NCBI RefSeq assembly: GCF_036402745.1
Contig: NZ_DASWSJ010000215.1
Coordinates: 1-48,790, forward strand
Reading direction: 5' to 3'
Length of the DNA stretch: 48,790 nt
Origin: Actinophytocola sp036402745
GTDB lineage: Bacteria > Actinomycetota > Actinomycetes > Mycobacteriales > Pseudonocardiaceae
In this document: positions 1 through 8,184 of the stretch, piece after piece
How the letters are laid out: every line of letters starts with the position of its first letter
Position numbering within the stretch: the first letter of the stretch is position 1
Notes under the pieces: generated by a model
Told to the model about the DNA's origin: nothing
Databases searched by the model: none
Seen by the model: the letters and a program-made list of their open reading frames with translations, nothing else
Made by a program: the position numbers and the translations under genes

Positions 1-31
1 GGGTGGTAGACCGATACGGGAGGTGGGGGCC

Positions 32-1189
32 GTGACTCCGCGACGCAGGCGACCAGGGGGCAGCTCGTCCGGCGGCGACGGCGGGTCGGGCACCACCCGC
101 CGGCCGTCCGGCACGGGCGGTCCCGGCGGCAACGGCGTCGACGTCGACACCGACGGCATCGACACCATGGCCGGGCGCCTGCAGAACACCGGCGGCCGCG
201 TCGACGCCGTCGGCACCACCCTCGACGGCGTCAACGTCGGACCACAGAGCATGGGCCTCATCGGCTCCGGCTTCACCGGCGCCGCGCAGACCCACGTGCA
301 GACCGCCCGCCAGCACGTCACGCGTACCCGGCAGGCCGTCGACCACGCCCAGCAGGGCACCACGGCCACCGCGCAGACCTACCGCGACACCGACACCACC
401 AACGCGCAGAACCTCGGCGGGCTCGGCACCGACACGACGCCGCCCACCACCAACCCCGCGGGCACCACCACGCCCGCCGGCACGACACACACCCCCGTCG
501 GCACCACCCCGGGCTCGATCAGCGCCGCGCTCGACGGCACCGCGGGTACCGCAGGCGGCGGCACGCCGTCGCAGGCCGGCCCCATCCGCACGCCGCGCCG
601 CCGCCGGCCGCTCAACCGGCCCGCGGACGCGGCGGAGCTTCGCGACAACCGGCCGAGCATCCGCAAGAAGACCAAGTTCGCGGTCTACAAGAACTCCCAG
701 CGCGCGGCCAACGGCAACATCATCTGCCCGAGCACCGGCGAGGAGATCCCGGTCAAGCGCAACGCCGACGGCACCCCACAGCTGTTCGACGAGCGCGGCC
801 GGCGCGACCCGAACGGCTTCACCGTCCCGGTGGACAACCCGCAGAGCGGCCAGGGCGACGCCAACTACCACTTCGGCCACGTGCCGGACAGCGAGTACCA
901 CCGGCTGACGCAGATGATCGACGACCACCCCGGCCGGTGGAGCCACCAGCAGGTCCTCGACGAGTACAACACCGCGACGCACTACCAGATCGAGGCGCCG
1001 GCGGCCAACGTCGGCCACAGCCACGAGTCGAACGCGCCCGGCTACGGCCATTACCAGGGCATGCAGAATCTGCCGCAGACCGCGGTGCCAATACCGCCCA
1101 CAAATCCACCGGCACCGCCCGCGAATCCGCCCGCCAATTCGACGCCGACCGGGCCGACGCAACAACCGCCGCGAATCCGGCGGCGCTGA
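32..1189 (+). CDS. Polymorphic toxin: WXG100-like N-terminus, linker, GH-E family nuclease domain
   Basis: Predicted secreted contact-dependent toxin of 385 residues. A basic Gly/Ser-rich start is followed by a helical WXG100/ESX-like segment (about 35-120), a Thr/Pro/Gly linker (about 130-185), a basic RRRR patch and a C-terminal domain (about 205-335). That domain has the layout of the GH-E group of HNH/EndoVII nucleases: FGH at 281-283, then EAPAAN (E321) and GHSHES (328-333). A proline-rich tail follows. By family it would cut nucleic acid in a competitor. I chose the GTG at 32 because GGGAGG (18-23) lies 8 bases upstream; an in-frame GTG at 23 would overlap that site. The two following same-strand genes fit an immunity arrangement. 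Type VII export is inferred from the N-terminus only; no ESX genes are in the window. Confidence 0.75.
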   Translation: MTPRRRRPGGSSSGGDGGSGTTRRPSGTGGPGGNGVDVDTDGIDTMAGRLQNTGGRVDAVGTTLDGVNVGPQSMGLIGSGFTGAAQTHVQTARQHVTRTRQAVDHAQQGTTATAQTYRDTDTTNAQNLGGLGTDTTPPTTNPAGTTTPAGTTHTPVGTTPGSISAALDGTAGTAGGGTPSQAGPIRTPRRRRPLNRPADAAELRDNRPSIRKKTKFAVYKNSQRAANGNIICPSTGEEIPVKRNADGTPQLFDERGRRDPNGFTVPVDNPQSGQGDANYHFGHVPDSEYHRLTQMIDDHPGRWSHQQVLDEYNTATHYQIEAPAANVGHSHESNAPGYGHYQGMQNLPQTAVPIPPTNPPAPPANPPANSTPTGPTQQPPRIRRR

Positions 1190-1222
1190 GGCGCATTACC
1201 CGACCAGTGTTAGGATCCCGCC

Positions 1223-1789
1223 ATGTCCACCGCGGAGAAGTTCAGCGGCTTCGTCGACCACATTCAGCACTATCTCGGCACGATCCGCGACGGCGAGCCC
1301 CCGACGGTGGGCGGCGGCAACCGGGGCTATGCGCTGTTCTTCCTGGTCAACGCGTCGGGTGACCTTGTCTCGGTGGTCACCAACGGGCTGCGTTTCCAGC
1401 GGATCCGGGCCGTGCGGCCCCAGGAGTTCGTCTGCACCCTGCGCGCCCAGTACGAGCAGCAGGCGCGATTCCTCACCATCCTCACCGCCGACCAGGTCAT
1501 TCGCACGGGGGTCGGGCTGGTTTTCGACCAGGTCGTCCTGGCGGACAATATTCTGATTCCGGATTCGCAGATCCAGGGCATCATCGCGTCCACCCATCCT
1601 TATGTCGACGAGGATCTGGAAGATCTCACCGACGACAACGGTGAGGTCGAATTGCAGATCCTCACGCTCATTCCGATCACCGGCCCGGAGGGGCGGCTGG
1701 CGCAGGAGTCCGGCGCCGACGCCCTCTACGACCGGTGGGAGGCCCAGGAGACCGATCTCCTCAACCCGTTCCGGCCGTCCGCTGTCTGA
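1223..1789 (+). CDS. SUFU-domain immunity protein
   Basis: 188-residue cytoplasmic protein starting 33 bases after the toxin stop. It resembles the suppressor-of-fused (SUFU) domain family that serves as immunity proteins in bacterial polymorphic toxin loci. The segment near 160-172, LQILTLIPITGPEG, matches the conserved SUFU core in which a hydrophobic strand ends in P-I-T-x-x-E. No signal peptide or membrane segment is visible. Its position directly behind a GH-E nuclease suggests that it neutralises that toxin in the producing cell. The family call rests on one core motif plus context, so the specific partner is inferred. Confidence 0.65.
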   Translation: MSTAEKFSGFVDHIQHYLGTIRDGEPPTVGGGNRGYALFFLVNASGDLVSVVTNGLRFQRIRAVRPQEFVCTLRAQYEQQARFLTILTADQVIRTGVGLVFDQVVLADNILIPDSQIQGIIASTHPYVDEDLEDLTDDNGEVELQILTLIPITGPEGRLAQESGADALYDRWEAQETDLLNPFRPSAV

Positions 1790-1796
1790 GCCGGCG

Positions 1797-2141
1797 ATGC
1801 CGCGGGTCGAGGAGAGCGAGCTCGACTGGGACGACGACAACCGGCCGTACTACCGCGACGAGCCGTTCACCGGCGAGTGCGTCGAGACCGCCGCGGACGG
1901 CCGGCTCCTCTCGCTCTCGACCTACGTCGACGGCCTCGACGAGGGCCCGTTCCACTGCTGGTCCGGCGACGGCGTGCTCGTCATCGACGGCACCTGCCGG
2001 CGCGGGCGGCCGGTCGGCACGCAGCGCGAGTGGTACGACAGCGGCGCGCCCAAGGTCGAGCGGGCCTACGACGAGCGGTCCACCCTGGTCCGCATGCGCC
2101 GCTGGGCCGAGGACGGCACCGTCACGCTGGAGCTCCCATGA
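1797..2141 (+). CDS. YwqK/MORN_2-like small protein of the toxin cassette
   Basis: 114-residue acidic protein. It has the repeat style of the YwqK 'antitoxin'/MORN_2 family: G-P-F-H-C-W-x-G-D-G near 50-60 and a second G-T-Q-R-E-W-Y-D-S-G-A-P-K near 76-88. These proteins commonly sit behind polymorphic toxins, and members are annotated as antitoxins or immunity proteins. It starts 7 bases after the SUFU gene and its TGA overlaps the ATG of the next gene (ATGA at 2138-2141), so it is probably co-translated with both neighbours. The exact role is not known from the sequence. Confidence 0.6.
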   Translation: MPRVEESELDWDDDNRPYYRDEPFTGECVETAADGRLLSLSTYVDGLDEGPFHCWSGDGVLVIDGTCRRGRPVGTQREWYDSGAPKVERAYDERSTLVRMRRWAEDGTVTLELP

Positions 2142-3067
2142 GCCTGCCCCGTGACCCGGAGGAGGCCGTCGCGCTCCAGCGGCGGCTCGCGCCGCGCGTC
2201 GTGCGGGTGACGCCACCCGGCTTCGCGCCGCGGACCGCCACCGGACTCGACGTCGCGTACGCCACCGGGTCCGACGCCGTCGCCGCGGCCGCCGTCACGG
2301 TCGACCTCGCCACCGGCGCGGAGCTCGGGTCCGCCACGGCCACCGGCGAGAGCGACTTCCCGTACGTGCCCGGGTTGTTCGCGTTCCGCGAGCTGCCCAT
2401 CCTGCTCGAGGCGCTCGGCCGGCTCGGCAGGCCGCCGGAGCTGCTCGTCGCGGACGGCCACGGCATCGCCCACCCCCGGCGGTTCGGGCTCGCCTGCCAC
2501 CTCGGGATCGAGACCGGCCTGCCGGCCATCGGCGTCGCGAAGACCCCGCTCGGCCACTACGACCCGCCGGCCCAGGGGCGCGGCGCCACCAGCCTGCTCC
2601 TCGACGGCGGCCAGGAGGTCGGCGCGGCGCTGCGCACCCAGGACGGCGTGAAGCCGGTCTTCGTGTCCGTCGGCCACCAGCTCGACCTCGCCACCGCGTG
2701 CCGGCTCGTGCTCACCCTGGCCCGTGCGCACCGGCTGCCCGAGACCACCCGGCTGGCCGACCAGCTCTCCCGCCGCACGCTCGACGAAGCGGCCACGGCG
2801 CCGAGCCGGGTCGCGCTGTTCGGGCACGCCACGGGGACGGCCCGGCGGATCGCGGTGTTCTGCTGGAACCCGGCCGACGGGGTCACCCTCGAGCTGCTCG
2901 ACCCCGAGTGGTCGCGCGTCGCCACGGGGTACTTCGAGCACGGCGTCGAGCACTACCGGCAGCGCCGGATGGTCACGCCGCGGGAGGGGCCGGTGTTCAT
3001 GCGCGCGCTGCTCCAGCCGTTCCGGATGAGCTACTACCACCTGGCCGACGAGAGCGACCAGCCCTGA
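2138..3067 (+). CDS. nfi: Endonuclease V (deoxyinosine 3'-endonuclease) with C-terminal extension
   Basis: Residues 1 to about 215 are endonuclease V, which nicks DNA (or RNA) one nucleotide 3' of deoxyinosine during repair of deaminated adenine. The catalytic acidic residues are visible: D38 in GLDVAYA, E85 in PYVPGLFAFRE and D106 in VADGHGIAHPRR, followed by the conserved GVAKTPL (K135) and the VGHQLDLATA helix. Bacterial Nfi is usually about 220-230 residues; this one is 309. The last 88 residues (222-309) are well formed and contain many aromatic residues (FCWNP, GYFEHGVEHYRQRR, MSYYH), but I do not recognise them. The ATG at 2138 overlaps the stop of the upstream small gene, suggesting translational coupling to the toxin cassette. 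Confidence 0.88.
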   Translation: MSLPRDPEEAVALQRRLAPRVVRVTPPGFAPRTATGLDVAYATGSDAVAAAAVTVDLATGAELGSATATGESDFPYVPGLFAFRELPILLEALGRLGRPPELLVADGHGIAHPRRFGLACHLGIETGLPAIGVAKTPLGHYDPPAQGRGATSLLLDGGQEVGAALRTQDGVKPVFVSVGHQLDLATACRLVLTLARAHRLPETTRLADQLSRRTLDEAATAPSRVALFGHATGTARRIAVFCWNPADGVTLELLDPEWSRVATGYFEHGVEHYRQRRMVTPREGPVFMRALLQPFRMSYYHLADESDQP

Positions 3068-3074
3068 CGGGGGC

Positions 3075-4028
3075 TCAGCCGAACGCGGACAACACCACGC
3101 AGGCGACCCAGGAGACCCCGAGGACCTGCAGGACCCGGTCGTGCAGGGCGATGTCCTCCGGCTCGCCCGCGTTGCCGGTGTCGACGTCGACCGCGTAGCG
3201 CAGGACGGCCACCACGAACGGGACGATCGAGATGGCCGCCCACACCGAGTTGGTGCCGGTGCGCTGGCGGATCTCGAACGCCCACAGGGCATAGGTCATG
3301 ATCATGATCGCGGCCGAGGTGGCCCACACGAAGCGCAGGTAGCTCGCCGAGTACTTCGACAGCGACGCGCGGATCTGGGCGCCGGTCCGCTCGTAGAGCA
3401 CGATCTCCGCGTACCGCTTGCCGGCCACCATGAACAGCGACCCGAACGCGGTGACCAGCAGGAACCACTGGGACAGCGGCAGCTCCGCCGCGGCACCGCC
3501 GGCGATCGCGCGGAGCAGGAAGCCCGAGGCCACGATGCACAGGTCGATCACCGGCTGGTGCTTGAGCCCCAGGCAGTAACCCAGCTGCACGGCCGCGTAG
3601 ACGCCGATCACCACGAGCAGCCGCCAGCTCGACACCAGCGACACCGCGAACGACGCCAGGAACAGCGCGATCGACAGCCCGTACGCGAGCCGCACCGGCA
3701 CCACGCCGGCGGCGATCGGCCGGTTGCGCTTGGTCGGGTGGGCCCGGTCGGCCTCGACGTCGATGGCGTCGTTGACCAGGTAGACGGCGGAGGCGACGAG
3801 GCAGAACGCGACGAACGCGACGCCGGCGTCGACCAGCACGCTGAGCCGGAAGTCCGCGTCCGCGGCGTACGCCGCGAACGGCGCGGACAGCACCAGCACG
3901 TTCTTGACCCACTGCCGCGGGCGGGCGGTGCGGATCACGCCCGCGACGAGGCTCATCCGCGCGGGACTCGTGTTTCCCGTCGCGTTCACCGGGGTCTCCT
4001 CCGGGGAGCCCGCCGCCGTGTCGCTCAC
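3075..4028 (-). CDS. ubiA: Decaprenyl-phosphate phosphoribosyltransferase (UbiA family)
   Basis: 317-residue multi-pass membrane prenyltransferase, the counterpart of M. tuberculosis Rv3806c (302 aa). It transfers 5-phosphoribose from PRPP to decaprenyl phosphate, the first committed step to the arabinose donor of arabinogalactan. Visible motifs are RPRQWVKNVLV near the N-terminus, the metal-binding NDAIDVEADRAHPTKRNRPI (NDxxDxxxD), the second acidic motif region, and about nine hydrophobic helices. The GTG start overlaps the stop of the PAP2 gene as GTGA (4025-4028), so the two are translationally coupled. The family also makes quinones and haem, but the glf-PAP2 context supports the wall role. 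Confidence 0.9.
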   Translation of the reverse strand: MSDTAAGSPEETPVNATGNTSPARMSLVAGVIRTARPRQWVKNVLVLSAPFAAYAADADFRLSVLVDAGVAFVAFCLVASAVYLVNDAIDVEADRAHPTKRNRPIAAGVVPVRLAYGLSIALFLASFAVSLVSSWRLLVVIGVYAAVQLGYCLGLKHQPVIDLCIVASGFLLRAIAGGAAAELPLSQWFLLVTAFGSLFMVAGKRYAEIVLYERTGAQIRASLSKYSASYLRFVWATSAAIMIMTYALWAFEIRQRTGTNSVWAAISIVPFVVAVLRYAVDVDTGNAGEPEDIALHDRVLQVLGVSWVACVVLSAFG

Positions 4029-4630
4029 CTCGCTCGTCTCCGGCCCGGCCGGTTGCGCAGGCGCCGCCGGACCAGGCCACCGAGAACGGCGCCCAGCGCC
4101 GAGCCGGCCAGCACGTCGGTCGGGTAGTGCACACCCAGGACCAGGCGGGACACCAGCATCGGCGGCACGAGCACCGGCACCAGGTTGCGCCCCGTCAGGC
4201 CCGAGTAGACCACCGCGGCGGCGGTGGTCGAGGTGGCGTGCGAGGAGGGGAACGACAGCGAGCTCGGCGTCTCGACCAGCACCTCGACCGACTCGTCGAT
4301 CGGCCGCTGCCGGCGCACGACCCGCTTGACGGCGATCGACGCGGCGTGCGCGGCGACCACCCCGGCGGCACCGGCGAGCCAGTCGCGCCGCCGCCCGCGG
4401 TCGGCCACCGCGCCGAGGACCCCGAGCGCGAACCAGCCCGCGGAGTGCTCGCCGAACAGCGACAGCCCCCGGGCCGCGCGCACGACCGGCTTGCGGCCGA
4501 TCGCGTGCTGGATCCGGGCGAGCGCCGCGATCTCGACGGACCGCTCCGGCTCGGCCGGCGGCGTGCCCGGCTCGACGACCCGCAGCCGGGCCCGCCGGGC
4601 GGCCCGGTCGGACGCGGCGGCCGTGGTCAT
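4025..4630 (-). CDS. PAP2-family phosphatase, putative decaprenylphosphoryl-5-phosphoribose phosphatase
   Basis: 201-residue membrane phosphatase equivalent in position to Rv3807c. The three acid-phosphatase motifs are complete: KRVVRRQRP (KxxxxxxRP), SFPSSHATS (PSGH-like, with SSH) and SRLVLGVHYPTDVLAG (SRxxxxxHxxxD). In the arabinogalactan pathway this family member is thought to remove the 5-phosphate from decaprenylphosphoryl-5-phosphoribose before epimerisation to arabinose. The ATG at 4630 shares a base with the glf stop (TGATG), and its own stop overlaps the ubiA start. The gene therefore sits inside a tightly coupled glf-PAP2-ubiA operon. Confidence 0.87.
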   Translation of the reverse strand: MTTAAASDRAARRARLRVVEPGTPPAEPERSVEIAALARIQHAIGRKPVVRAARGLSLFGEHSAGWFALGVLGAVADRGRRRDWLAGAAGVVAAHAASIAVKRVVRRQRPIDESVEVLVETPSSLSFPSSHATSTTAAAVVYSGLTGRNLVPVLVPPMLVSRLVLGVHYPTDVLAGSALGAVLGGLVRRRLRNRPGRRRAR

Positions 4631-5877
4631 CACGCCTCCAGCGATCCGTCGAGCGGGGCGCCGTCGGTGAGGTGCGGGGCGACCTTGTTGTCGAACACCG
4701 ACAGCGCGGAGCCGATCGCCATGTGCATGTCGAGGTACTTGTAGGTGCCCAGCCGCCCGCCGAAGATCAGGTTGCGGTCCTTGGCCTCGGCCTTGGCGCG
4801 CTCGCGGTAGCGCTCGAGCTTGGCCCGGTCCTCGGGGGTGTTGATCGGGTAGTACGGCTCGTCGTCGTCCTTCGCGAAGCGGGAGAACTCGCGGAAGATG
4901 ACCGTCTTGTCGGCCGGGTAGTGCTTGCGCTCCGGGTGGAAGTGCCGGAACTCGTGGATCCGGGTGTAGGGCACTTCCTCGTCGTTGTAGTTGACGACCG
5001 AGGTGCCCTGGAAGTCGCCGGTCGGCAGCACTTCCTGCTCGAAGTCGACGGTCCGCCAGGACAGCCGGCCCTCGGCGTAGTCGAAGTAGCGGTCGAGCGG
5101 TCCGGTGTAGACGGTCGGGGTGCCGGCCGGGATCCGCTCGCGGACGTCGAAGTAGTCGACGTCGAGCCGGACCTCGATGTTGTGGTGCGCGGCCATCTTC
5201 GTAAGCCACGCGGTGTAGCCGTCGACCGGCAGGCCCTCGTAGGTGTCGTTGAAGTACCGGTTGTCGAAGTTGTAGCGGACCGGGAGGCGCGTGATGATGT
5301 TGGCGCCGAGCTCCTTGGGGTCGGTCTGCCACTGCTTGGCCGTGTACCCGCGGACGAACGCCTCGTAGAGCGGGCGGCCGATCAGCGAGATCGCCTTCTC
5401 CTCGAGGTTCTGCGCGGCGTCGGTGTCGATCTCGGCGGACTGCTCGGCGATGAGCTTGCGGGCCTCGTCCGGCGTGTGCGACTTACCGAAGAACTGGTTG
5501 ATGAGCGCCAGGTTCATCGGGAACGCGTAGACCTGGCCCTGGTACTTGGCGAACACCCGGTGCTGGTAGCCGGTGAACTCGGTGAACTGGTTGACGTAGT
5601 CCCACACCCGCTTGTTGGACGTGTGGAACAGGTGCGCGCCGTAGCGGTGCACCTCGATACCGGTCTCCGGCTCCGGCTCGGAGTAGGCGTTGCCGCCGAT
5701 GTGCGGCCGGCGATCGAGCACCAGCACCCGCTTGTCCAGCTGGGTGGCGACCCGCTCGGCGATGGTCAGCCCGAAGAACCCGGAGCCGACGATGACGAGG
5801 TCGTAGCCGGAGTAGCTGCCGGCTGCGTTCGCTGGCGCGCTGCCCTGTGTCGATGGTTCACTCGCAAGCTCGTTCAC
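4630..5877 (-). CDS. glf: UDP-galactopyranose mutase
   Basis: 415-residue FAD enzyme that interconverts UDP-galactopyranose and UDP-galactofuranose, the donor for GlfT1/GlfT2. Evidence includes the dinucleotide-binding VIVGSGFFGLTIAER with the following LDRRPHIGGNAYSE, the RYGAHLFHTSN segment, YTAKQWQTDP, LPVRYNFDNRYFNDTYEGLP, and the C-terminal GRLGTYKYLDMHMAIGSAL. Length is close to the usual 390-400 residues plus a short N-terminal extension. I chose the GTG at 5877; no in-frame ATG lies nearby and no strong ribosome binding site was seen, so the start could move slightly. It is first in the minus-strand operon glf-PAP2-ubiA. In mycobacteria glfT2 follows glf directly; here it lies about 5 kb away. 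Confidence 0.93.
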   Translation of the reverse strand: MNELASEPSTQGSAPANAAGSYSGYDLVIVGSGFFGLTIAERVATQLDKRVLVLDRRPHIGGNAYSEPEPETGIEVHRYGAHLFHTSNKRVWDYVNQFTEFTGYQHRVFAKYQGQVYAFPMNLALINQFFGKSHTPDEARKLIAEQSAEIDTDAAQNLEEKAISLIGRPLYEAFVRGYTAKQWQTDPKELGANIITRLPVRYNFDNRYFNDTYEGLPVDGYTAWLTKMAAHHNIEVRLDVDYFDVRERIPAGTPTVYTGPLDRYFDYAEGRLSWRTVDFEQEVLPTGDFQGTSVVNYNDEEVPYTRIHEFRHFHPERKHYPADKTVIFREFSRFAKDDDEPYYPINTPEDRAKLERYRERAKAEAKDRNLIFGGRLGTYKYLDMHMAIGSALSVFDNKVAPHLTDGAPLDGSLEA

Positions 5878-5951
5878 GGGCGTCGAGATTACCTGCGTCG
5901 CTCTGTCAGGTGGCACGCACCTGCTCGGCGCGGCGGTGGGCCGGACACGCG

Positions 5952-5985
5952 AGAACCCCCGCGCTGTGGTCAGCACGGGGGTTCT
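5952..5985. terminator. Hairpin terminator between the PQQ-propeller gene and glf
   Basis: Perfect 10-bp inverted repeat (AGAACCCCCG and CGGGGGTTCT) with a 14-base loop. It lies 95 bases past the stop of the minus-strand gene at 6081 and 75 bases before the glf start. It probably ends transcription from the right and separates the two operons. The rest of 5878-6080 shows no gene, only a short C-rich direct repeat near 5990-6020. Confidence 0.65.
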
Positions 5986-6080
5986 GGCTCCCCTACACCC
6001 CTTGAATCCCCTTGATCCCTCCGGCTTGACGCCTCGCAGACAAAGACGCGCGGGCCCCCGGCGGCGTTCCGTGCCGTAGG

Positions 6081-7265
6081 TCACTTCTGGAACCGGTAGG
6101 CGGCGATCAGCGGCGGGTCGCCGACGCTGCTGAGGAGGTACTCGCCGGTGATCGCGGCCGGCGGGTAGGGCAGGTTCCTCGCGACGACCCTGCCGCGGCG
6201 GTCGAGCGCGACGAAGTGCCGGCTGTCGCCGGCGACGAGGTGGTCCGGGCCGACCAGGCGGACGGCCTGCGACCGGTAGTCGCCGCGGAGGGTCTCCACC
6301 CGGCGGCCGGCGACCCGGAACGTCTCGATGTCCAGGGCGCCGGAGTCCTCCACGACGGCGCATGCCACCAACGTCCGGCCGTCAGTGGCGCAGCTGTCCT
6401 CGACCGGCGCGGCGCCGACCTCGTGCACGCGCCGGCCCGTGCGGGCGTCCACCACCCACCGGCCGCGCTCGGGGCGGCCGGTGCGGAACCCGTCGACGAG
6501 CACCACGTCGCCCGCGGTCAGCGTGACCCGGGCGGGCGCGAGGTCGGCCAGGGTCCAGGCCGGCGCGCCGGTGGCGAGGTTCCACGCGGCCACCGTGCCC
6601 TCGGTCGGCGGGCCGGTCCGCCGCACGCCGCGCACGGTCTCGCCGACCACCACGTCACCGGCGATCGCGTAGGGCCACAGGCCGGTCCGCTCCCAGAGCG
6701 GGCCTCCCCTGCCGACGTCGAGCGCGACCACCCGGGCGCCGCCGACCATGACCAGCGCGCGCCGGTCGTCGGCGGTCACCAGGTCGAGCGGCCCGGCGAG
6801 CTCGCGGCGCCACGCGACCGAGCCGTCGGCCGCGGCCAGCCGCGCGATCCCGGTCCGCGGGCCGGCGCGGTACCGGACGAGGACGCCGTCGCCGACGAGC
6901 AGCCCACCGCCGTCGTAGGTCCCCGTGGTCCCCGTGGTCCCCGTGGTCGCCGGGCCGCCCGGCAGCGCGGCGCCGGTGCGCACGGTCCAGCGAGGTTCCC
7001 CGGTGCGGAGGTCGACCAGCGACAGCTCGCCCGGCCGGTACATCAGCACGGTGCCGTCGCGCACCGAGAGGTGTTCCGGCGCCGCCAGGGCGCCCAGCCG
7101 GCTCCACTCGGGCTCCTCGTCCAGCAGCACCGGCACGGGACGCGGGGCGGGCGCGACCGTCGGCCCGGGCTGCTGCCGGCCGGGGTCGTCGGTGACGACC
7201 AGCGCGACGGCCACCGCGGCCACCGCCACGAGCGCCCCGACCGCGCCGAGCACGGTCCTGTTCAT
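6081..7265 (-). CDS. Membrane-anchored PQQ-like beta-propeller protein
   Basis: 394 residues with one N-terminal hydrophobic anchor (about 5-24), a Pro-rich spacer and a beta-propeller of PQQ-binding-like repeats such as SLVDLRTGEPRWTV, LAAADGSVAWRREL, VALDVGRGGPLWER and AAWNLATGAPAW. These repeats form a seven- or eight-bladed domain, and many actinobacterial members are exported proteins of unknown role that do not bind PQQ. A 9-base unit (CCCGTGGTC) is repeated three times at 6922-6948 and encodes Thr-Thr-Gly repeats in a loop. It starts 12 bases after the oxidoreductase gene at 7278, so the two are probably co-transcribed. Confidence 0.75.
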   Translation of the reverse strand: MNRTVLGAVGALVAVAAVAVALVVTDDPGRQQPGPTVAPAPRPVPVLLDEEPEWSRLGALAAPEHLSVRDGTVLMYRPGELSLVDLRTGEPRWTVRTGAALPGGPATTGTTGTTGTYDGGGLLVGDGVLVRYRAGPRTGIARLAAADGSVAWRRELAGPLDLVTADDRRALVMVGGARVVALDVGRGGPLWERTGLWPYAIAGDVVVGETVRGVRRTGPPTEGTVAAWNLATGAPAWTLADLAPARVTLTAGDVVLVDGFRTGRPERGRWVVDARTGRRVHEVGAAPVEDSCATDGRTLVACAVVEDSGALDIETFRVAGRRVETLRGDYRSQAVRLVGPDHLVAGDSRHFVALDRRGRVVARNLPYPPAAITGEYLLSSVGDPPLIAAYRFQK

Positions 7266-7277
7266 CCCGACTCCGGC

Positions 7278-8165
7278 CTAGCGGTGCGGAAGCACGTCGG
7301 CGGCGACCTTCTCCAGGACGCCCAGCCGCCCCGCGTAGACGCCGTCCGGCCGCGGCCAGTGGGTGACCAGGTCGGTGAAGCCGAGCTCGGCCGCGCGGCC
7401 GAGCACCTCGCGGAAGTACGCCACGCTCGACAGCGAGTACCTCGGCCCGGCGTCGACGGACAGGTAGCGGCGCACCTCGGCCCCGTCGCGGCCGGCGGCG
7501 GCAAGCTTGTCGTCGAAGGTCTTGGCCAGCTCGGCGACGCCCTGCCACCAGGCGTCACCCGAGCCCTCGCCGGTGTCCTCGCGGCGGCCCGTGGTGACCC
7601 AGCCCTGGCCGAACCGGGCGGCGAGGCCCATCGAGCGCGGGCCGTTGGCGGCGACGACGAACGGCAGCCGCGGGTGCTGGCGGCAGCCGGGCGCGGAGCG
7701 GGCGTCGACCGAGGTGTAGAACTCGCCGCTGATCGAGGTCCGCTCGTTGGTGAGCAGCGAGTCGAGCTGCTCGACGAACTCGGCGAAGCGGTCCACCCGG
7801 GCCTTGGGCGCGAGCCCCTCGCCGCCGAGCACGACGTTGTCGTAGCCCGCGATGCCGCCCGAGCCCACGCCCAGGATCATCCGGCCGCTGGACACGTCGT
7901 CGAGGGTGAGCAGGCTCCGGGCGAACGGCACCGGGTGCCGGAAGTTGGGCGAGGCGACCAGGGTGCCCAGCCGGATCCGGCGGGTGACCATGGCGGCCGC
8001 GGTGAGCGTGGGGACCGCGTCGAACCACGGGCCGTCGACCAGCGAGCGCCAGCCGATGTGGTCGTAGGTCCAGGCGTGGTCGAAGCCGTAGGTCTCGGCG
8101 GCCCGCCACTTGGGCTCGGCCAGCAGCCAGCGGTACTCGGGGAGGATCACGATGCCGACGCGCAC
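7278..8165 (-). CDS. LLM-class F420-dependent oxidoreductase
   Basis: 295-residue TIM-barrel protein of the luciferase-like monooxygenase superfamily. These enzymes usually use coenzyme F420 in actinobacteria to reduce or oxidise small organic molecules. Visible features are the N-terminal strand VRVGIVILPEY, FDHAWTYDHIGW (the conserved D-H near 35), TRRIRLGTLVASPNFRHPVPFARSLLTLDDVSSGRMILGVGSG, the family hallmark, and PFVVAANGPRSMGLAARFGQGWVT in the C-terminal half. I set the start at the GTG at 8165, which places the first strand at the N-terminus and stops short of the upstream gene. The substrate cannot be told. Confidence 0.85.
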   Translation of the reverse strand: MRVGIVILPEYRWLLAEPKWRAAETYGFDHAWTYDHIGWRSLVDGPWFDAVPTLTAAAMVTRRIRLGTLVASPNFRHPVPFARSLLTLDDVSSGRMILGVGSGGIAGYDNVVLGGEGLAPKARVDRFAEFVEQLDSLLTNERTSISGEFYTSVDARSAPGCRQHPRLPFVVAANGPRSMGLAARFGQGWVTTGRREDTGEGSGDAWWQGVAELAKTFDDKLAAAGRDGAEVRRYLSVDAGPRYSLSSVAYFREVLGRAAELGFTDLVTHWPRPDGVYAGRLGVLEKVAADVLPHR

Positions 8166-8184
8166 GTTCGCCCACGCTAGCCGA

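Noticed and set aside
3141..4127. Plus-strand open frame opposite ubiA
   Set aside because: Shadow frame of a real membrane protein gene; product is a charged repetitive string with no hydrophobic segments.
5952..6030. Possible tRNA-like or small RNA structure downstream of the strong hairpin
   Set aside because: No cloverleaf, no TPsiC GTTCRANNC consensus and no CCA-compatible acceptor stem; a terminator hairpin explains it.
6922..6948. Triple 9-bp direct repeat considered as a CRISPR or regulatory iteron
   Set aside because: Units are contiguous, in frame and inside a coding loop (Thr-Thr-Gly repeats); there are no spacers and no associated genes.
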